DNA from: Corynebacterium sp. J010B-136
Lineage (GTDB): Bacteria > Actinomycetota > Actinomycetes > Mycobacteriales > Mycobacteriaceae
Reading direction: 5' to 3'
NCBI RefSeq assembly: GCF_002967075.1
Contig: NZ_PUGE01000001.1
Location: 62,001 to 126,000, forward strand
Length of the DNA: 64,000 bases
Positions 46,069-55,212 of the stretch are shown one piece after another. The notes under the pieces were generated by a model. The model made no database searches. It saw only the letters and a program-made list of their open reading frames with translations, and was not told the DNA's origin. How positions within the stretch are numbered: the first letter of the stretch is position 1; each line of letters starts with the position of its first letter. A program made the translations under genes and the position numbers.

Positions 46069-46163
46069 GAAATAATGAACAAGTAATTATTTCCTAAGCG
46101 CCTGGCTAATTTTTAAGCTAAATTAGCCTCCTGCCACCCGCATCCTGGTTGGCAGGATTTTTT
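46066..46163 (+). terminator. Three tandem stem-loops after brnQ, the last a terminator
   Basis: Stem 1: TAGGAAATAAT (46066-46076) with 46086-46096, an 11-bp perfect helix that contains the brnQ stop codon. Stem 2: GGCTAATTT (46104-46112) with AAATTAGCC (46120-46128). Stem 3: CCTGCCA (46130-46136) with TGGCAGG (46150-46156), followed by ATTTTTTA, a Rho-independent terminator. Confidence 0.8.
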
Positions 46164-46197
46164 ATGCACTCGAAAAGGCTTGTTGGAGAAGATTTTA

Positions 46198-47205
46198 ATG
46201 ACTGAACCGAAAAACACCTCGCGCGCGCAGCTGTCCGTGCTGGATTTCTGCACAATCTATGAAGGTGAAACCCCGCAAGCATCAATCCAGCACTCCGTCG
46301 ATTTGGCGCAGCGCGCAGAGGAACTCGGTTACTTGCGCATGTGGTACACAGAGCACCACAACATGCCATCGATTAGCTCTTCTAGCCCCGCGGTTCTCAT
46401 CGCGCACATCGGCGCTAAGACCAACTCCATCCGCTTAGGCGCCGGCGGCATCATGCTGCCGAATCACTCCCCTTATGTCATCGCCGAGCAATTCGGCACC
46501 TTAGAGGAGATGTACCCCGACCGCATCGATCTGGGTCTCGGCCGCGCTCCCGGCACAGATGCCCAGACGCTCGGTCGTGCGCTGCGCCGTGATTACAATG
46601 CCGCTGAGCGCTTCCCTGAAGACGTCCGCGAGCTACAGGCCTACCTGGCCGATAAGTCCCCCATCCCTGGCGTGCAGGCTGTTCCAGGCGCTGGCACCAA
46701 TGTGCCGCTATATATCTTGGGCTCTTCCATGTTTGGCGCCTCACTGGCTGCCAAGTACGGCTTGCCTTATGCTTTCGCATCGCACTTCGCGCCCACGCAC
46801 CTAGAGCAGGCGACCCGCTACTACCGCGAGCATTTCCAGCCTTCTGAGGTCCTAGATGCTCCATACGTCATCGCCGGTGTCAACGTCACTGCCGCTGAAA
46901 CCCAGGACGAAGCCAATGAGCTTTTTGAAAAGGTGTGTTTCAACCGCGTACGCACCATGGTCGGCCGTGGCCGTTACCTCACTGACGAGCAGGTAGAACA
47001 AATCGTCGCAACCCCACAGGGCCAGCAGGTACTCGATATGCTGCGCTACTCTGCCATCGGCACCAAAGACGACATCCACGAGTACCTCGCCCACTTCCAG
47101 GAACTCGCCGCCGCTGATGAGCTCATGATCTCTTTGCAGGGCACATCACGCGCCTCGACCTTGCAAAGCTTAGAGATCCTGGCCGATGCATGGGGTACTA
47201 AATAA
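46198..47205 (+). CDS. LLM-class flavin-dependent oxidoreductase (alkanal monooxygenase-like)
   Basis: A 335-residue luciferase-like TIM-barrel oxidoreductase starting at the ATG at 46198 with TTGGAGAAG upstream. Typical elements are [13 protein letters not shown] at the start, [55 protein letters not shown] (family core, about 84-127) and [14 protein letters not shown]. It uses FMNH2 or F420 and O2; the substrate is unknown. C. glutamicum has the same gene after brnQ. Confidence 0.88.
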   Translation: MTEPKNTSRAQLSVLDFCTIYEGETPQASIQHSVDLAQRAEELGYLRMWYTEHHNMPSISSSSPAVLIAHIGAKTNSIRLGAGGIMLPNHSPYVIAEQFGTLEEMYPDRIDLGLGRAPGTDAQTLGRALRRDYNAAERFPEDVRELQAYLADKSPIPGVQAVPGAGTNVPLYILGSSMFGASLAAKYGLPYAFASHFAPTHLEQATRYYREHFQPSEVLDAPYVIAGVNVTAAETQDEANELFEKVCFNRVRTMVGRGRYLTDEQVEQIVATPQGQQVLDMLRYSAIGTKDDIHEYLAHFQELAAADELMISLQGTSRASTLQSLEILADAWGTK

Positions 47206-47220
47206 CCGCTTCCGGAGATT

Positions 47221-47274
47221 CAGACAGTTAGAGATGATGCCCCCTCTGGCTTCACCCCCTCTAACTGCCGTCTG
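47221..47274. other. Inverted repeat downstream of the LLM gene
   Basis: CAGAC and GTTAGAG (47221-47233) pair with CTCTAAC and GTCTG (47259-47274), interrupted by small bulges. The loop is C-rich. There is no T tract, so it may be a regulatory structure or a weak terminator rather than a classical one. The next 150 bp hold the GntR gene's promoter. Confidence 0.4.
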
Positions 47275-47427
47275 GGGAAGACCTTGTTAAACTTCCGGAG
47301 AAGCACCAAATAGTGGTTGATTGATAGGTAAAGACTTTTCAGGAGCCTATCCTACCCATTTTCAACCCTGCCCCACTGCCTGAAATAAGTTGTGGAGCTC
47401 GAAGTACCCAAAGAGGAGCTACTCACG

Positions 47428-48201
47428 ATGTCTGCCCGCCGTGCGCCTCAGCAGCACATAAAGATTGCAGAACACCTACGCGGTAAAATCCTGTCAGGTG
47501 AGATCTCAACGGGTAGTCTTTTGCCATCCGAAGCCGAGCTTTGTGAAGAATTTTATACCTCTCGCGGCCCAGTAAGACAAGCCCTAGCCACATTGCGCAC
47601 AGAAGGTTATATCTCTTCGGGCCGCGGTCGCCGTTCTGTAGTCCTTGAGCACGAAAAGACCGAAACTTTTGAGACTTTCATCTCTACCCATGACTGGATT
47701 GAATCCAACGGGTGGGAAGCAAGCTCCAAGACTCTGTGGATGGCGCGCTGCCCCGCTCCTGCTCACGTAGCCGAGATGCTCGCCATCAAAGAGGAAGACC
47801 CCGTAGTCTTTGTGCACCGCGTCCGCTTTGCCAATGGTCGCCCTATCACCGTTGAACGCAGCTACTTTAGCCTGCCAGTAGGCAAGCACGTCCTCTACAT
47901 GGATCCCGATGAAGGTTCCCTGCATGCCAAGCTCCGCGATGTCGGGCTCGGCCTCGATCACGGACGCCGCGAAATGTACGGCGCAATCGCTAGTGAAGAA
48001 GACGCCAAATTATTGGAGATTGAACCGGGTTCGCCCACTGTTATTTCTAAGATTTCGCTCTCGGATCATAGCGGCACCCCGGTTGAATACACGGAAATGC
48101 AGCAGCTTTTTGAAGGCCTAACATTGTCATATAACTGCATAGCTGGCACCCCTTCCCCGCTGAATTTTTCCATGCGCAATTCTGAAATTTTTGCCAAATA
48201 G
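47428..48201 (+). CDS. GntR/HutC-family transcriptional regulator
   Basis: A 257-residue regulator starting at an ATG preceded by GAGGAGC. An N-terminal GntR winged helix (IAEHLRGKILSGEISTGSLLPSEAELCEEFYTSRGPVRQALATLRTEGYI, given as region 13-62) is followed by a UTRA effector domain (VFVHRVRFANGRPITVERSYF, and the C-terminal VISKISLSDHSGTPVEYTEM). UTRA domains bind small sugars or amino acid derivatives. It directly precedes the ABC importer and most likely controls it. Confidence 0.9.
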   Translation: MSARRAPQQHIKIAEHLRGKILSGEISTGSLLPSEAELCEEFYTSRGPVRQALATLRTEGYISSGRGRRSVVLEHEKTETFETFISTHDWIESNGWEASSKTLWMARCPAPAHVAEMLAIKEEDPVVFVHRVRFANGRPITVERSYFSLPVGKHVLYMDPDEGSLHAKLRDVGLGLDHGRREMYGAIASEEDAKLLEIEPGSPTVISKISLSDHSGTPVEYTEMQQLFEGLTLSYNCIAGTPSPLNFSMRNSEIFAK

Positions 48202-48242
48202 GTAAATTCCACTTTTTAGTGGGCATTGGTTACTCTTCCTGT

Positions 48243-49772
48243 ATGACTTCGCCCACTAGAAATCGCCTTCGGTTTCTAACACTGACCGCCAGCGCACTGG
48301 TGTTGACCGGCTGCGCCGCGGGGCATACTGCTGTTGTCAATCCTGAAGACTCCGGAAGCTCCAGCACGTCTGCGATCACCATTGCCACGACGTCTTCAGC
48401 GACCTCGCTTGATTTCACCACCACCGGTGGCGCAGCCATTCCCGCCGCGTTGATGGACAACGTCTACGAAACCCTTGTGGCCATCGATCCTGAATCCGGT
48501 GACATCATCCCCCATTTGGCCTCGTCATGGGATGTCAGCGAGGATGCCACCGCCTATACTTTCCATCTTCGCGATGACGTGTATTTTTCCAACGGCGATA
48601 AATTCAGCGCCGAGACCGCGAAGTTCTCCATCGACTACGTACTCAACGAGTGGTCCAATGGCATCGCCTCGCAAATGGCGCCCGTGAAATCCGCTGAAGC
48701 CCTGGATGAGAACACTTTAAAAGTCACGCTTAATCAGCCTTCGCAGTCCTGGCTGTGGAATATGTCGACGGCGATTGGCGCGATGATGAGCCCAGGGGGC
48801 ATCGATAAGCTAGCAACCGAACCGGTAGGCACAGGCCCTTATCAGCTGCGGCAATTTTCCACCGGAGAATTTATTGCGCTTAAGCCCAACCCGAATTATT
48901 GGGGCACCCCGGCGGCCTCTGCTGTGACAATTTCCTTCTATCCTGATGCGCTGAGCTCGCTGAACGCTTTGCAGGCCGGCCAAGTTGATGTGGTGTGGTC
49001 GATGCAAACCCCAGAGCTGCTCAACACGCTGCCCGAGGAATTTACTGTGGAGGTCGGCACCACCAACGGCGAAATCTTGCTGTCGATGAATAACAACGCA
49101 GCGCCTTTCGATGACCCCCGTATCCGCCAGGCTGTTGCCTACGGGGTGGACCGCGCGGCGTTGAATGAAGTGATCTGGGAAGGCCTAGCCGAAGATACCG
49201 GCGGGCAACCCGTGCCGCCGACTGACCCGTGGTTTAGTGAAAAGAACTTCTACGACTTTGACCCTGCCCGGGCCCAAGAATTGATGGGTGAAGCTGGCGC
49301 CGAAGGCACCAAGTTAACCTTGACCATCCCCACGGTGCCCTATGCGCAAATTGCATCCGAACTGCTGTATTCGCAGCTAACAGAAATTGGTTTCGATGTC
49401 ACCTTGGAATCCGCGGAGTTTCCCGCGGTGTGGCTAGGCCAGGTCATGGGCGCGCAGGATTATCAGATGTCGCTGATTTCGCACGTCGAACCACACGATG
49501 TCCCAGTACTTTTCGGCAGCCCTGATTATTACTTGGGCTATGACTCCGAAGCCACACGGGAGCTTTTAGCCGCGGCCGATACCGCGGATTCACCGGAGCG
49601 CTACCACGCGCTTATGTCTGAGGCGATTTCCACCATCATGGATGATGCCGCGGCGCTGACGCTGATGAATATGCCCAATATTGTTATCTCTGACCCGGGT
49701 ATTTCTGGACTACAGGTCAATGCCATTACTGATGCCATGGTCTTGCGTAACCTCAAGGAGGACGCCCAGTGA
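48243..49772 (+). CDS. ABC importer substrate-binding lipoprotein (peptide/nickel family)
   Basis: A 509-residue class C solute-binding protein. The start is the ATG at 48243 (MTSPTRNRL), opening a signal peptide with lipobox LVLTGC. SBP_bac_5 features: TSLDFTTTGGAAIPAALMDNVYETL, SWDVSEDATAYTFHLRDDV, GTGPYQLRQF, FDDPRIRQAVAYGVDRAALN. It would capture an oligopeptide, dipeptide or similar ligand at the cell surface. It is the first gene of a four-gene importer operon. The permease gene overlaps its 3' end by 4 bases. Confidence 0.92.
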   Translation: MTSPTRNRLRFLTLTASALVLTGCAAGHTAVVNPEDSGSSSTSAITIATTSSATSLDFTTTGGAAIPAALMDNVYETLVAIDPESGDIIPHLASSWDVSEDATAYTFHLRDDVYFSNGDKFSAETAKFSIDYVLNEWSNGIASQMAPVKSAEALDENTLKVTLNQPSQSWLWNMSTAIGAMMSPGGIDKLATEPVGTGPYQLRQFSTGEFIALKPNPNYWGTPAASAVTISFYPDALSSLNALQAGQVDVVWSMQTPELLNTLPEEFTVEVGTTNGEILLSMNNNAAPFDDPRIRQAVAYGVDRAALNEVIWEGLAEDTGGQPVPPTDPWFSEKNFYDFDPARAQELMGEAGAEGTKLTLTIPTVPYAQIASELLYSQLTEIGFDVTLESAEFPAVWLGQVMGAQDYQMSLISHVEPHDVPVLFGSPDYYLGYDSEATRELLAAADTADSPERYHALMSEAISTIMDDAAALTLMNMPNIVISDPGISGLQVNAITDAMVLRNLKEDAQ

Positions 49773-50704
49773 CACTTTTCAAGGTGCTGGGGCGCTACGT
49801 GCTGACCCTGGCTGCTGCTTCCGTGTTGATCTTCCTGCTCATGCGCGCGGTCCCCGGCAACCCGGCGCGCGTGGCCTTGGGCGTGAACGCGACCGAAGAA
49901 TCCGTGGCGGAATTGACCACGGCGATGGGCTTGGACCGCCCGCTGCTTGCACAGTATGGCGAGTGGCTCGGTGGTCTTCTCACCGGGGACTTCGGGGTTT
50001 CTTTAGCCTCGCAGCAAAATATCACCGCGCAAGTTATTGACCGCGCGCAGGTCTCCCTCATCTTGGTCGGGCTGGCCTTGCTACTCGCTTTGGCGATCGC
50101 GGTCCCTCTGGGGATGTGGACGGCGCAGCGGAAGGCATCGATAAGCAATGCTCTCACGCAGTTGGGCATCGCTGTCCCAAGCTTCCTGGTGGGTATTATC
50201 CTGGTGGCGATTTTCGCTGTGCAGCTGGGTTGGTTGCCTGCTAATGGCTGGTCCCCGCCGAAACAGGGCATGGGCGCTTTCCTTTCTCACCTGGTCATGC
50301 CGGTGATTGCTTTGGCGTTGGTGCAAGGTGCGATTTTAACCCGCTATGTCCGCTCGGCCATTTTGGATGTTTTAAACCAGGACTACATCCGCACCGCGCG
50401 TGCATTGGGCCAATCCCCGACTCAGGCCTTGTGGCGCCATGGCCTGCGCAATGCTGCGCTGCCGGTGCTGACGGTGGCCGGGGTGCAATTTACCACGCTG
50501 ATTGTCGGTGCCGTGGTCATCGAAGCAGTCTTTGTCATTCCAGGTTTAGGCTCCATGCTTCTCGATGCCGTCTCTGTTCGCGATTTAACCACCGTCCAAT
50601 CCCTCATCATGGTGCTCGTGGCTTTTACATTGACGATTAACGCGCTTACTGATGCCGCCTACCGCCTTATTGACCCGCGCCTGCGCCAAGGAGCACGCTC
50701 ATGA
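49769..50704 (+). CDS. ABC importer permease (DppB/OppB type)
   Basis: A 311-residue membrane protein of the BPD_transp_1 fold. The N-terminal helix is LTLAAASVLIFLLMRAVPGNPARVALG, typical of DppB. The EAA loop is YIRTARALGQSPTQALWRHGLRNAALPVLT. The final PGLGSMLLDAVSVRDLTTVQSLIM is also standard. It overlaps both neighbours by 4 bases (ATGA-type). Confidence 0.93.
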   Translation: MTLFKVLGRYVLTLAAASVLIFLLMRAVPGNPARVALGVNATEESVAELTTAMGLDRPLLAQYGEWLGGLLTGDFGVSLASQQNITAQVIDRAQVSLILVGLALLLALAIAVPLGMWTAQRKASISNALTQLGIAVPSFLVGIILVAIFAVQLGWLPANGWSPPKQGMGAFLSHLVMPVIALALVQGAILTRYVRSAILDVLNQDYIRTARALGQSPTQALWRHGLRNAALPVLTVAGVQFTTLIVGAVVIEAVFVIPGLGSMLLDAVSVRDLTTVQSLIMVLVAFTLTINALTDAAYRLIDPRLRQGARS

Positions 50705-51534
50705 GCCTTTTGCGACGACTATCTGTCACGGGCTGGATGGGCCTGATTATTGTCGGTGCCACGGTGCTTGCTGCCCTGGTGTCTGTAGTGTGGACTCCTT
50801 ATGATCCTTTGCTGGCGATTCCGGCAGAGCGTTTAGCGGGAGGTAGCGCCGAACATCTTTTGGGCACTGACCGCTTCGGCCGCGATGTGCTCTCGCGTTT
50901 GCTGGTGGGCGCGCAGATTACGCTGTTTGTTGGCATCATCGCCGTGGCGATTTCCGCTGTCATTGGCGTACCGCTGGGTATCGCCGCCGGTATGCGCCAG
51001 GGGAAGTTCCTTGACTCCCTAGTTATGCGCAGCGCTGACCTACTGTTGGCTTTCCCGGCGCTGTTGCTTGCGATCATCGCGGGTGCTGTGTGGGGGCCAT
51101 CGACGCTAACCGCCATGATTGCCATCGGTGTCGCTGGCATTCCCTCTTTTGCCCGGGTGTCACGCTCGGGCACATTGCAGGTAATGTCTCAAGACTTCAT
51201 CGCAGCGGCGCGCGTCTCTAAAGTCTCCGAATTGCAGATTGCCTACCGCCACGTCTTCCCGAATATTTCGGGCCTCGTTATCGTCCAATCCTCGGTGTAT
51301 TTTGCGCTCGCCATCTTGGCAGAGGCCGCGCTGAGCTACCTCGGTTTGGGCACCGCCCCACCCGCCGCATCTTGGGGGCGCATGCTCCAAGATGCCCAAT
51401 CGCTGCTGGCAGTTAACCCCACGCTGACATTGTGGCCAGGTCTTGCCATCGCATTGACGGTCTTGGGCTTTAACCTGCTTGGCGATGGCCTTCGCGATAT
51501 CTTAGACCCGCGTCAACTCACCCGGAGGAATTAA
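50701..51534 (+). CDS. ABC importer permease (DppC/OppC type)
   Basis: A 277-residue permease partner. HLLGTDRFGRDVLSRLLVGAQITLFVG is the DppC signature and the EAA loop is DFIAAARVSKVSELQIAYRHVFPNISG. LSYLGLGTAPPAASWGRML is the conserved C-terminal loop. It overlaps the DppB-type gene by 4 bases and is followed 2 bases later by the ATPase gene. Confidence 0.93.
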   Translation: MSLLRRLSVTGWMGLIIVGATVLAALVSVVWTPYDPLLAIPAERLAGGSAEHLLGTDRFGRDVLSRLLVGAQITLFVGIIAVAISAVIGVPLGIAAGMRQGKFLDSLVMRSADLLLAFPALLLAIIAGAVWGPSTLTAMIAIGVAGIPSFARVSRSGTLQVMSQDFIAAARVSKVSELQIAYRHVFPNISGLVIVQSSVYFALAILAEAALSYLGLGTAPPAASWGRMLQDAQSLLAVNPTLTLWPGLAIALTVLGFNLLGDGLRDILDPRQLTRRN

Positions 51535-51536
51535 TC

Positions 51537-52988
51537 ATGACGGATGCTCCTATTCTCAAGGTCTCTAACCTTCAGGTCCGCACTAATTCTTCCGGTGCTT
51601 CCGCGAAACTTTTAGGGGGAATTTCTTTAGAAATTCCCCGCGGTGGTCGCGTTGGTCTTATCGGCGAGTCCGGTTCCGGCAAGTCGCTGACGGCTCTGTC
51701 CATCATCGGGCTTTTGCCTCAGGCTTTGCGCACTTCCGGCTCGATTACTTTCCACGGCCGCGAGCTGCTCGGGCTATCTGACCGCGAGATGTCGAAGCTG
51801 CGCGGGAAGAAGATCGCCATGATCTTCCAAGAGCCCATGAGTGCGTTGGATCCGCTGATGAAAATCGCCAAGCAAATTCCTGCTTCTGCCTCGGCTACCA
51901 CGCGGTTGTTAGAAGAAGTCGGGCTTGATGCATCCTTTGGTCCGCGCTACCCCCACCAGCTTTCGGGCGGGCAGCGCCAGCGCGTCATGATTGCGATGGC
52001 GCTTGCACAAGACCCAGAACTGCTCATTTGTGATGAGCCCACTACTGCGCTTGATGCCACCACACAAGCAGAAATCTTAAACCTAGTGGAAAAGCTCGTG
52101 GACGACCGCGGCCTGTCATTGTTATTTATTACTCACGACCTAAGCGTCGTGGAGCGCATGTGCACCGAAACTCTCGTGCTGCAATCTGGTGTGATTGTCG
52201 AATCCGGTGCCACCACCGATGTACTGAATAACCCGCAGCATGCTTATACCCAGGAACTTATCGCGGCTTCCCAACCCGGCAGCCCCACAACTCATCCGGC
52301 ACCTGCTGCGGAGATTGCTGTGCGCCTTGATGAGGTCAGCAAAATCTACGGCATAAATACCGCCGCACACCAGGTGAGTTTAGAAATCCCCCGCGGCAGC
52401 CGCTGGGGGCTTGTCGGTGGTTCCGGCTCCGGAAAGAGCACCCTGCTGAAAATGATCGCGGGGCTGACTTCGCCAACGTCTGGAAATGTCACCGTGTCGG
52501 GTTCGCTGCAGATGGTTTTTCAAGACCCCCAGGGCTCCCTCGACCCGCGTATGACCGTGCGCTCGATTATCGCCGAAGGCTTGCCGGAAAAGCGCGATGT
52601 CACCGCCCAAGTCGACAAAGTGCTCGCAGCAGTGGGTCTGCTACCTGAGCACGCTGCGCGCTATCCGCATGAATTTTCCGGCGGGCAGCGTCAAAGAATC
52701 TCCATTGCGCGCGCGATTATTGGCAATCCTGATATTTTGCTCGCCGATGAAGCAGTCTCCGCGCTCGATGTCTCCGTGCGCTCGCAGATCCTCGACCTTT
52801 TAAATTCCTTAGTCGAGCAGTTAGATCTGACCTTGTTATTTATCTCCCATGATTTAGCCGTCGTGCGTCAGCTGTGCACGCACGTGGCCGTGATGCATGA
52901 GGGGGAAATCGTTGAGCAGGGCCCTATTGAGCAGATCTGGGACAATCCCCAGCACAGCTACACTCGGGACCTGCTGTCTGTTACCTAG
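51537..52988 (+). CDS. ABC importer ATPase with two nucleotide-binding domains
   Basis: A 483-residue fusion of the DppD-like and DppF-like ATPases. Domain 1 has GESGSGKSLTALS, HQLSGGQRQRVMIAMALAQ and LLICDEPTTALDATTQ. Domain 2 (from about 262) has GGSGSGKSTLLKM, HEFSGGQRQRISIARAI and ILLADEAVSALDVSVR. Each ends in a switch His. The single polypeptide supplies both sites that most peptide importers encode as two genes. It completes the operon that starts at 48243. Confidence 0.92.
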   Translation: MTDAPILKVSNLQVRTNSSGASAKLLGGISLEIPRGGRVGLIGESGSGKSLTALSIIGLLPQALRTSGSITFHGRELLGLSDREMSKLRGKKIAMIFQEPMSALDPLMKIAKQIPASASATTRLLEEVGLDASFGPRYPHQLSGGQRQRVMIAMALAQDPELLICDEPTTALDATTQAEILNLVEKLVDDRGLSLLFITHDLSVVERMCTETLVLQSGVIVESGATTDVLNNPQHAYTQELIAASQPGSPTTHPAPAAEIAVRLDEVSKIYGINTAAHQVSLEIPRGSRWGLVGGSGSGKSTLLKMIAGLTSPTSGNVTVSGSLQMVFQDPQGSLDPRMTVRSIIAEGLPEKRDVTAQVDKVLAAVGLLPEHAARYPHEFSGGQRQRISIARAIIGNPDILLADEAVSALDVSVRSQILDLLNSLVEQLDLTLLFISHDLAVVRQLCTHVAVMHEGEIVEQGPIEQIWDNPQHSYTRDLLSVT

Positions 52989-53182
52989 CTTGAATGCACA
53001 TCCAATAAAAACGACCCGTCGAGCAAGTGCTCTTCCGAGTACTCAAAGACTGCGAAGGCTTCTTCTAAACAAGCCATCTGTGCAGCGTGTGATCCTTCCG
53101 AAGGGGAATTCATGAGCGCTAAACCCACTTTCACTTCGAGGTATAAATTTAAGTTCCACGAACCAATATAGCTTACAACCAT
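52985..53182 (-). CDS. Possible small acidic protein
   Basis: A 65-codon frame with TTAGGAAA before its ATG and normal-looking amino acid content (MVVSYIGSWNLNLYLEVKVGL, then an acidic helical part EEAFAVFEYSEEHLLDGSF). It is the only reasonable reading in the 350-bp gap between the ABC importer and the BCCT gene, and overlaps the ATPase stop by 4 bases on the opposite strand. No family recognised. It may be spurious. Confidence 0.35.
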   Translation of the reverse strand: MVVSYIGSWNLNLYLEVKVGLALMNSPSEGSHAAQMACLEEAFAVFEYSEEHLLDGSFLLDVHSS

Positions 53183-53340
53183 GGAATTTTCCTAAGCAAT
53201 AGTGATGGCCATCGCCTCTGGTTAAAGGTGATCAGTCCCCCACACTTGAGCCTAGAAATTGTGCTGTCCAGGGATTGTGGGAATAATAAATAGCCCTCAT
53301 TGATTTATATAGTTTTGTAATCGATCTTTTAAGGATCAGC

Positions 53341-55212
53341 ATGAGCGATAAACCATCGCATCCTTCTCCTAGCGGTAGTCGCAAGACAACCGTTGGAATT
53401 TATCCCCACGATATGCACCCTGGCCTAGTTCCAGGTATTCCGGTTGAAGAACAACGCAACCGCTTCGCAGTCGATAAAATCATTTTCTCCGTCACCGCGG
53501 TCCTCATTGTTAGCTTCATCATCTGGGGCGTGTGGCGCCCCGACCAGGTCTCCGAGGCTGCATCGACAGGCTTTAGCTGGGCCATTACCAACGCCGGCTG
53601 GCTGCTGAACTTCACCATGATCATGGCCGTCGCGGTCATGGCCTATGTGGGATTCTCCAAGCTCGGGCGCATCAAGTTAGGCAAAGACGACGAAGAGCCC
53701 GAATTCCGGCGCTTTTCCTGGGTAGCCATGATGTTCGGCGCGGGCATCGGCGTCGGTCTGTTTTTCTACGGACCTTCCGAGCCGCTGTCGCACTACATCA
53801 CTCCCCCGCCCCACACCGTCGATGGCAATAGCGTGGAAGCCTTGCACCAAGCCATGGCCCAATCACACTTCCACTGGGGTCTTTCGCCCTGGGCAGCCTA
53901 TGCCCTTGTCGGTGCCGCGATTGCGTATTCTTCCTACCGCCGCGGCCGCGTGACCTTGATTTCTTCTATTTTCAAGCCGCTCTTTGGCTCGCGTGATACC
54001 GATGGCCCGCTGGGCAAACTCATCGATATTCTCGCACTCATTGCCACCTTGTTCGGCACCGCTGCAACCTTGGGTGTTTCCGCCGTGCAGATTGGCCAGG
54101 GCGTGGAAATCGTCTCCGGCGCAGGTCCTGCCACCAACACCACGTTGGTTATCATCATCGCAATTTTGGGCATTGGCTTTATCTTCTCCGCCGTCTCCGG
54201 CGTATCGCGCGGTATCCGCTACCTGTCCAATATCAATATCTCGCTCACCCTGGCTTTTGTGGTCTTCGTCTTCATCGTCGGCCCAACACTCTTGCTGCTC
54301 AACCTTTTGCCTTCCGGCATCTTGATGTACATCAACGAGCTTCTGCCAATGATGGCCAAGTCTTTGTCCTGGGGCGATGAAACCATCGAATTCCAGTCCT
54401 ACTGGACGGCCTTCTACTGGGCGTGGTGGATTGCGTGGACACCATTTGTCGGCATGTTCGTAGCGCGCATCTCGCGCGGCCGAACGCTACGCGAATTCAC
54501 CGTCGTGACTGTCTTCGCGCCGACCTTGATTTTGATTCTGGCCTTTACCGTCTTCGGCGGCACCGCCATTACTTTCCATCAGCAAGGTGTCGAAGGCTTC
54601 GACGGCTCCGCAGGTGGCGAGGCCGTGCTATTTGCGATGTTCCAAAACCTCCCACTCGGCCAAATCACCCCGTTTATCTTGCTCTTTGTGCTGGCGATCT
54701 TCTTCATCACCTCTGCTGACTCGGCATCGGTGGTCATGGGCACCATGTCGTCGAAGGGCAACCCAACCCCGAATAAGCTGCTCGTAGTCTTTTGGGGTCT
54801 ATGCATGATGGGTATCGCCATCGTCATGCTGCTCACCGGCGGCGAAGATGTGCTGTCTGGTCTGCAGAACCTGACCATCTTGTCTGCGCTGCCATTTAGC
54901 GTGGTGTTGCTAGTGATGATGGTCGCCTTTGTTAAAGACCTGCGTAGTGACCCGATGTTTATTCGCCGCACCTACGCGCAAACCGCTGTCGCCAATGCCG
55001 TTATTCGCGGTCTGGAAGAACACGGCGATGACTTTGAGCTCACCGTGCGCCCAGCTGAAGAAGGCCGCGGCGCCGGAGCAGACTTCGACTCCACCTCCGA
55101 GCGCTACACCGAGTGGTACCAGCGCACCGACGAAGATGGAGACAACGTCGACTACGACTTCGACACCGGCGAATGGGCCGATGGCTACGAAGACGAGTCC
55201 AAGAAGGATTAA
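53341..55212 (+). CDS. ectP: BCCT-family compatible solute carrier (EctP-like)
   Basis: Sodium-coupled uptake of betaine, ectoine or proline for osmoprotection. The 623-residue protein has 12 helices. The Trp-rich BCCT motif FYWAWWIAWTPFVGMFVARI lies in helix 8, GAGIGVGLFFYGPSEP in helix 3, and long charged N- and C-terminal tails flank the core (the C-terminal one is very acidic). In C. glutamicum EctP follows the luciferase-like gene and has about 615 residues, so EctP is the best name. Here a GntR-ABC importer block lies between them. The start is ATG with AAGGAT upstream. Confidence 0.85.
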   Translation: MSDKPSHPSPSGSRKTTVGIYPHDMHPGLVPGIPVEEQRNRFAVDKIIFSVTAVLIVSFIIWGVWRPDQVSEAASTGFSWAITNAGWLLNFTMIMAVAVMAYVGFSKLGRIKLGKDDEEPEFRRFSWVAMMFGAGIGVGLFFYGPSEPLSHYITPPPHTVDGNSVEALHQAMAQSHFHWGLSPWAAYALVGAAIAYSSYRRGRVTLISSIFKPLFGSRDTDGPLGKLIDILALIATLFGTAATLGVSAVQIGQGVEIVSGAGPATNTTLVIIIAILGIGFIFSAVSGVSRGIRYLSNINISLTLAFVVFVFIVGPTLLLLNLLPSGILMYINELLPMMAKSLSWGDETIEFQSYWTAFYWAWWIAWTPFVGMFVARISRGRTLREFTVVTVFAPTLILILAFTVFGGTAITFHQQGVEGFDGSAGGEAVLFAMFQNLPLGQITPFILLFVLAIFFITSADSASVVMGTMSSKGNPTPNKLLVVFWGLCMMGIAIVMLLTGGEDVLSGLQNLTILSALPFSVVLLVMMVAFVKDLRSDPMFIRRTYAQTAVANAVIRGLEEHGDDFELTVRPAEEGRGAGADFDSTSERYTEWYQRTDEDGDNVDYDFDTGEWADGYEDESKKD

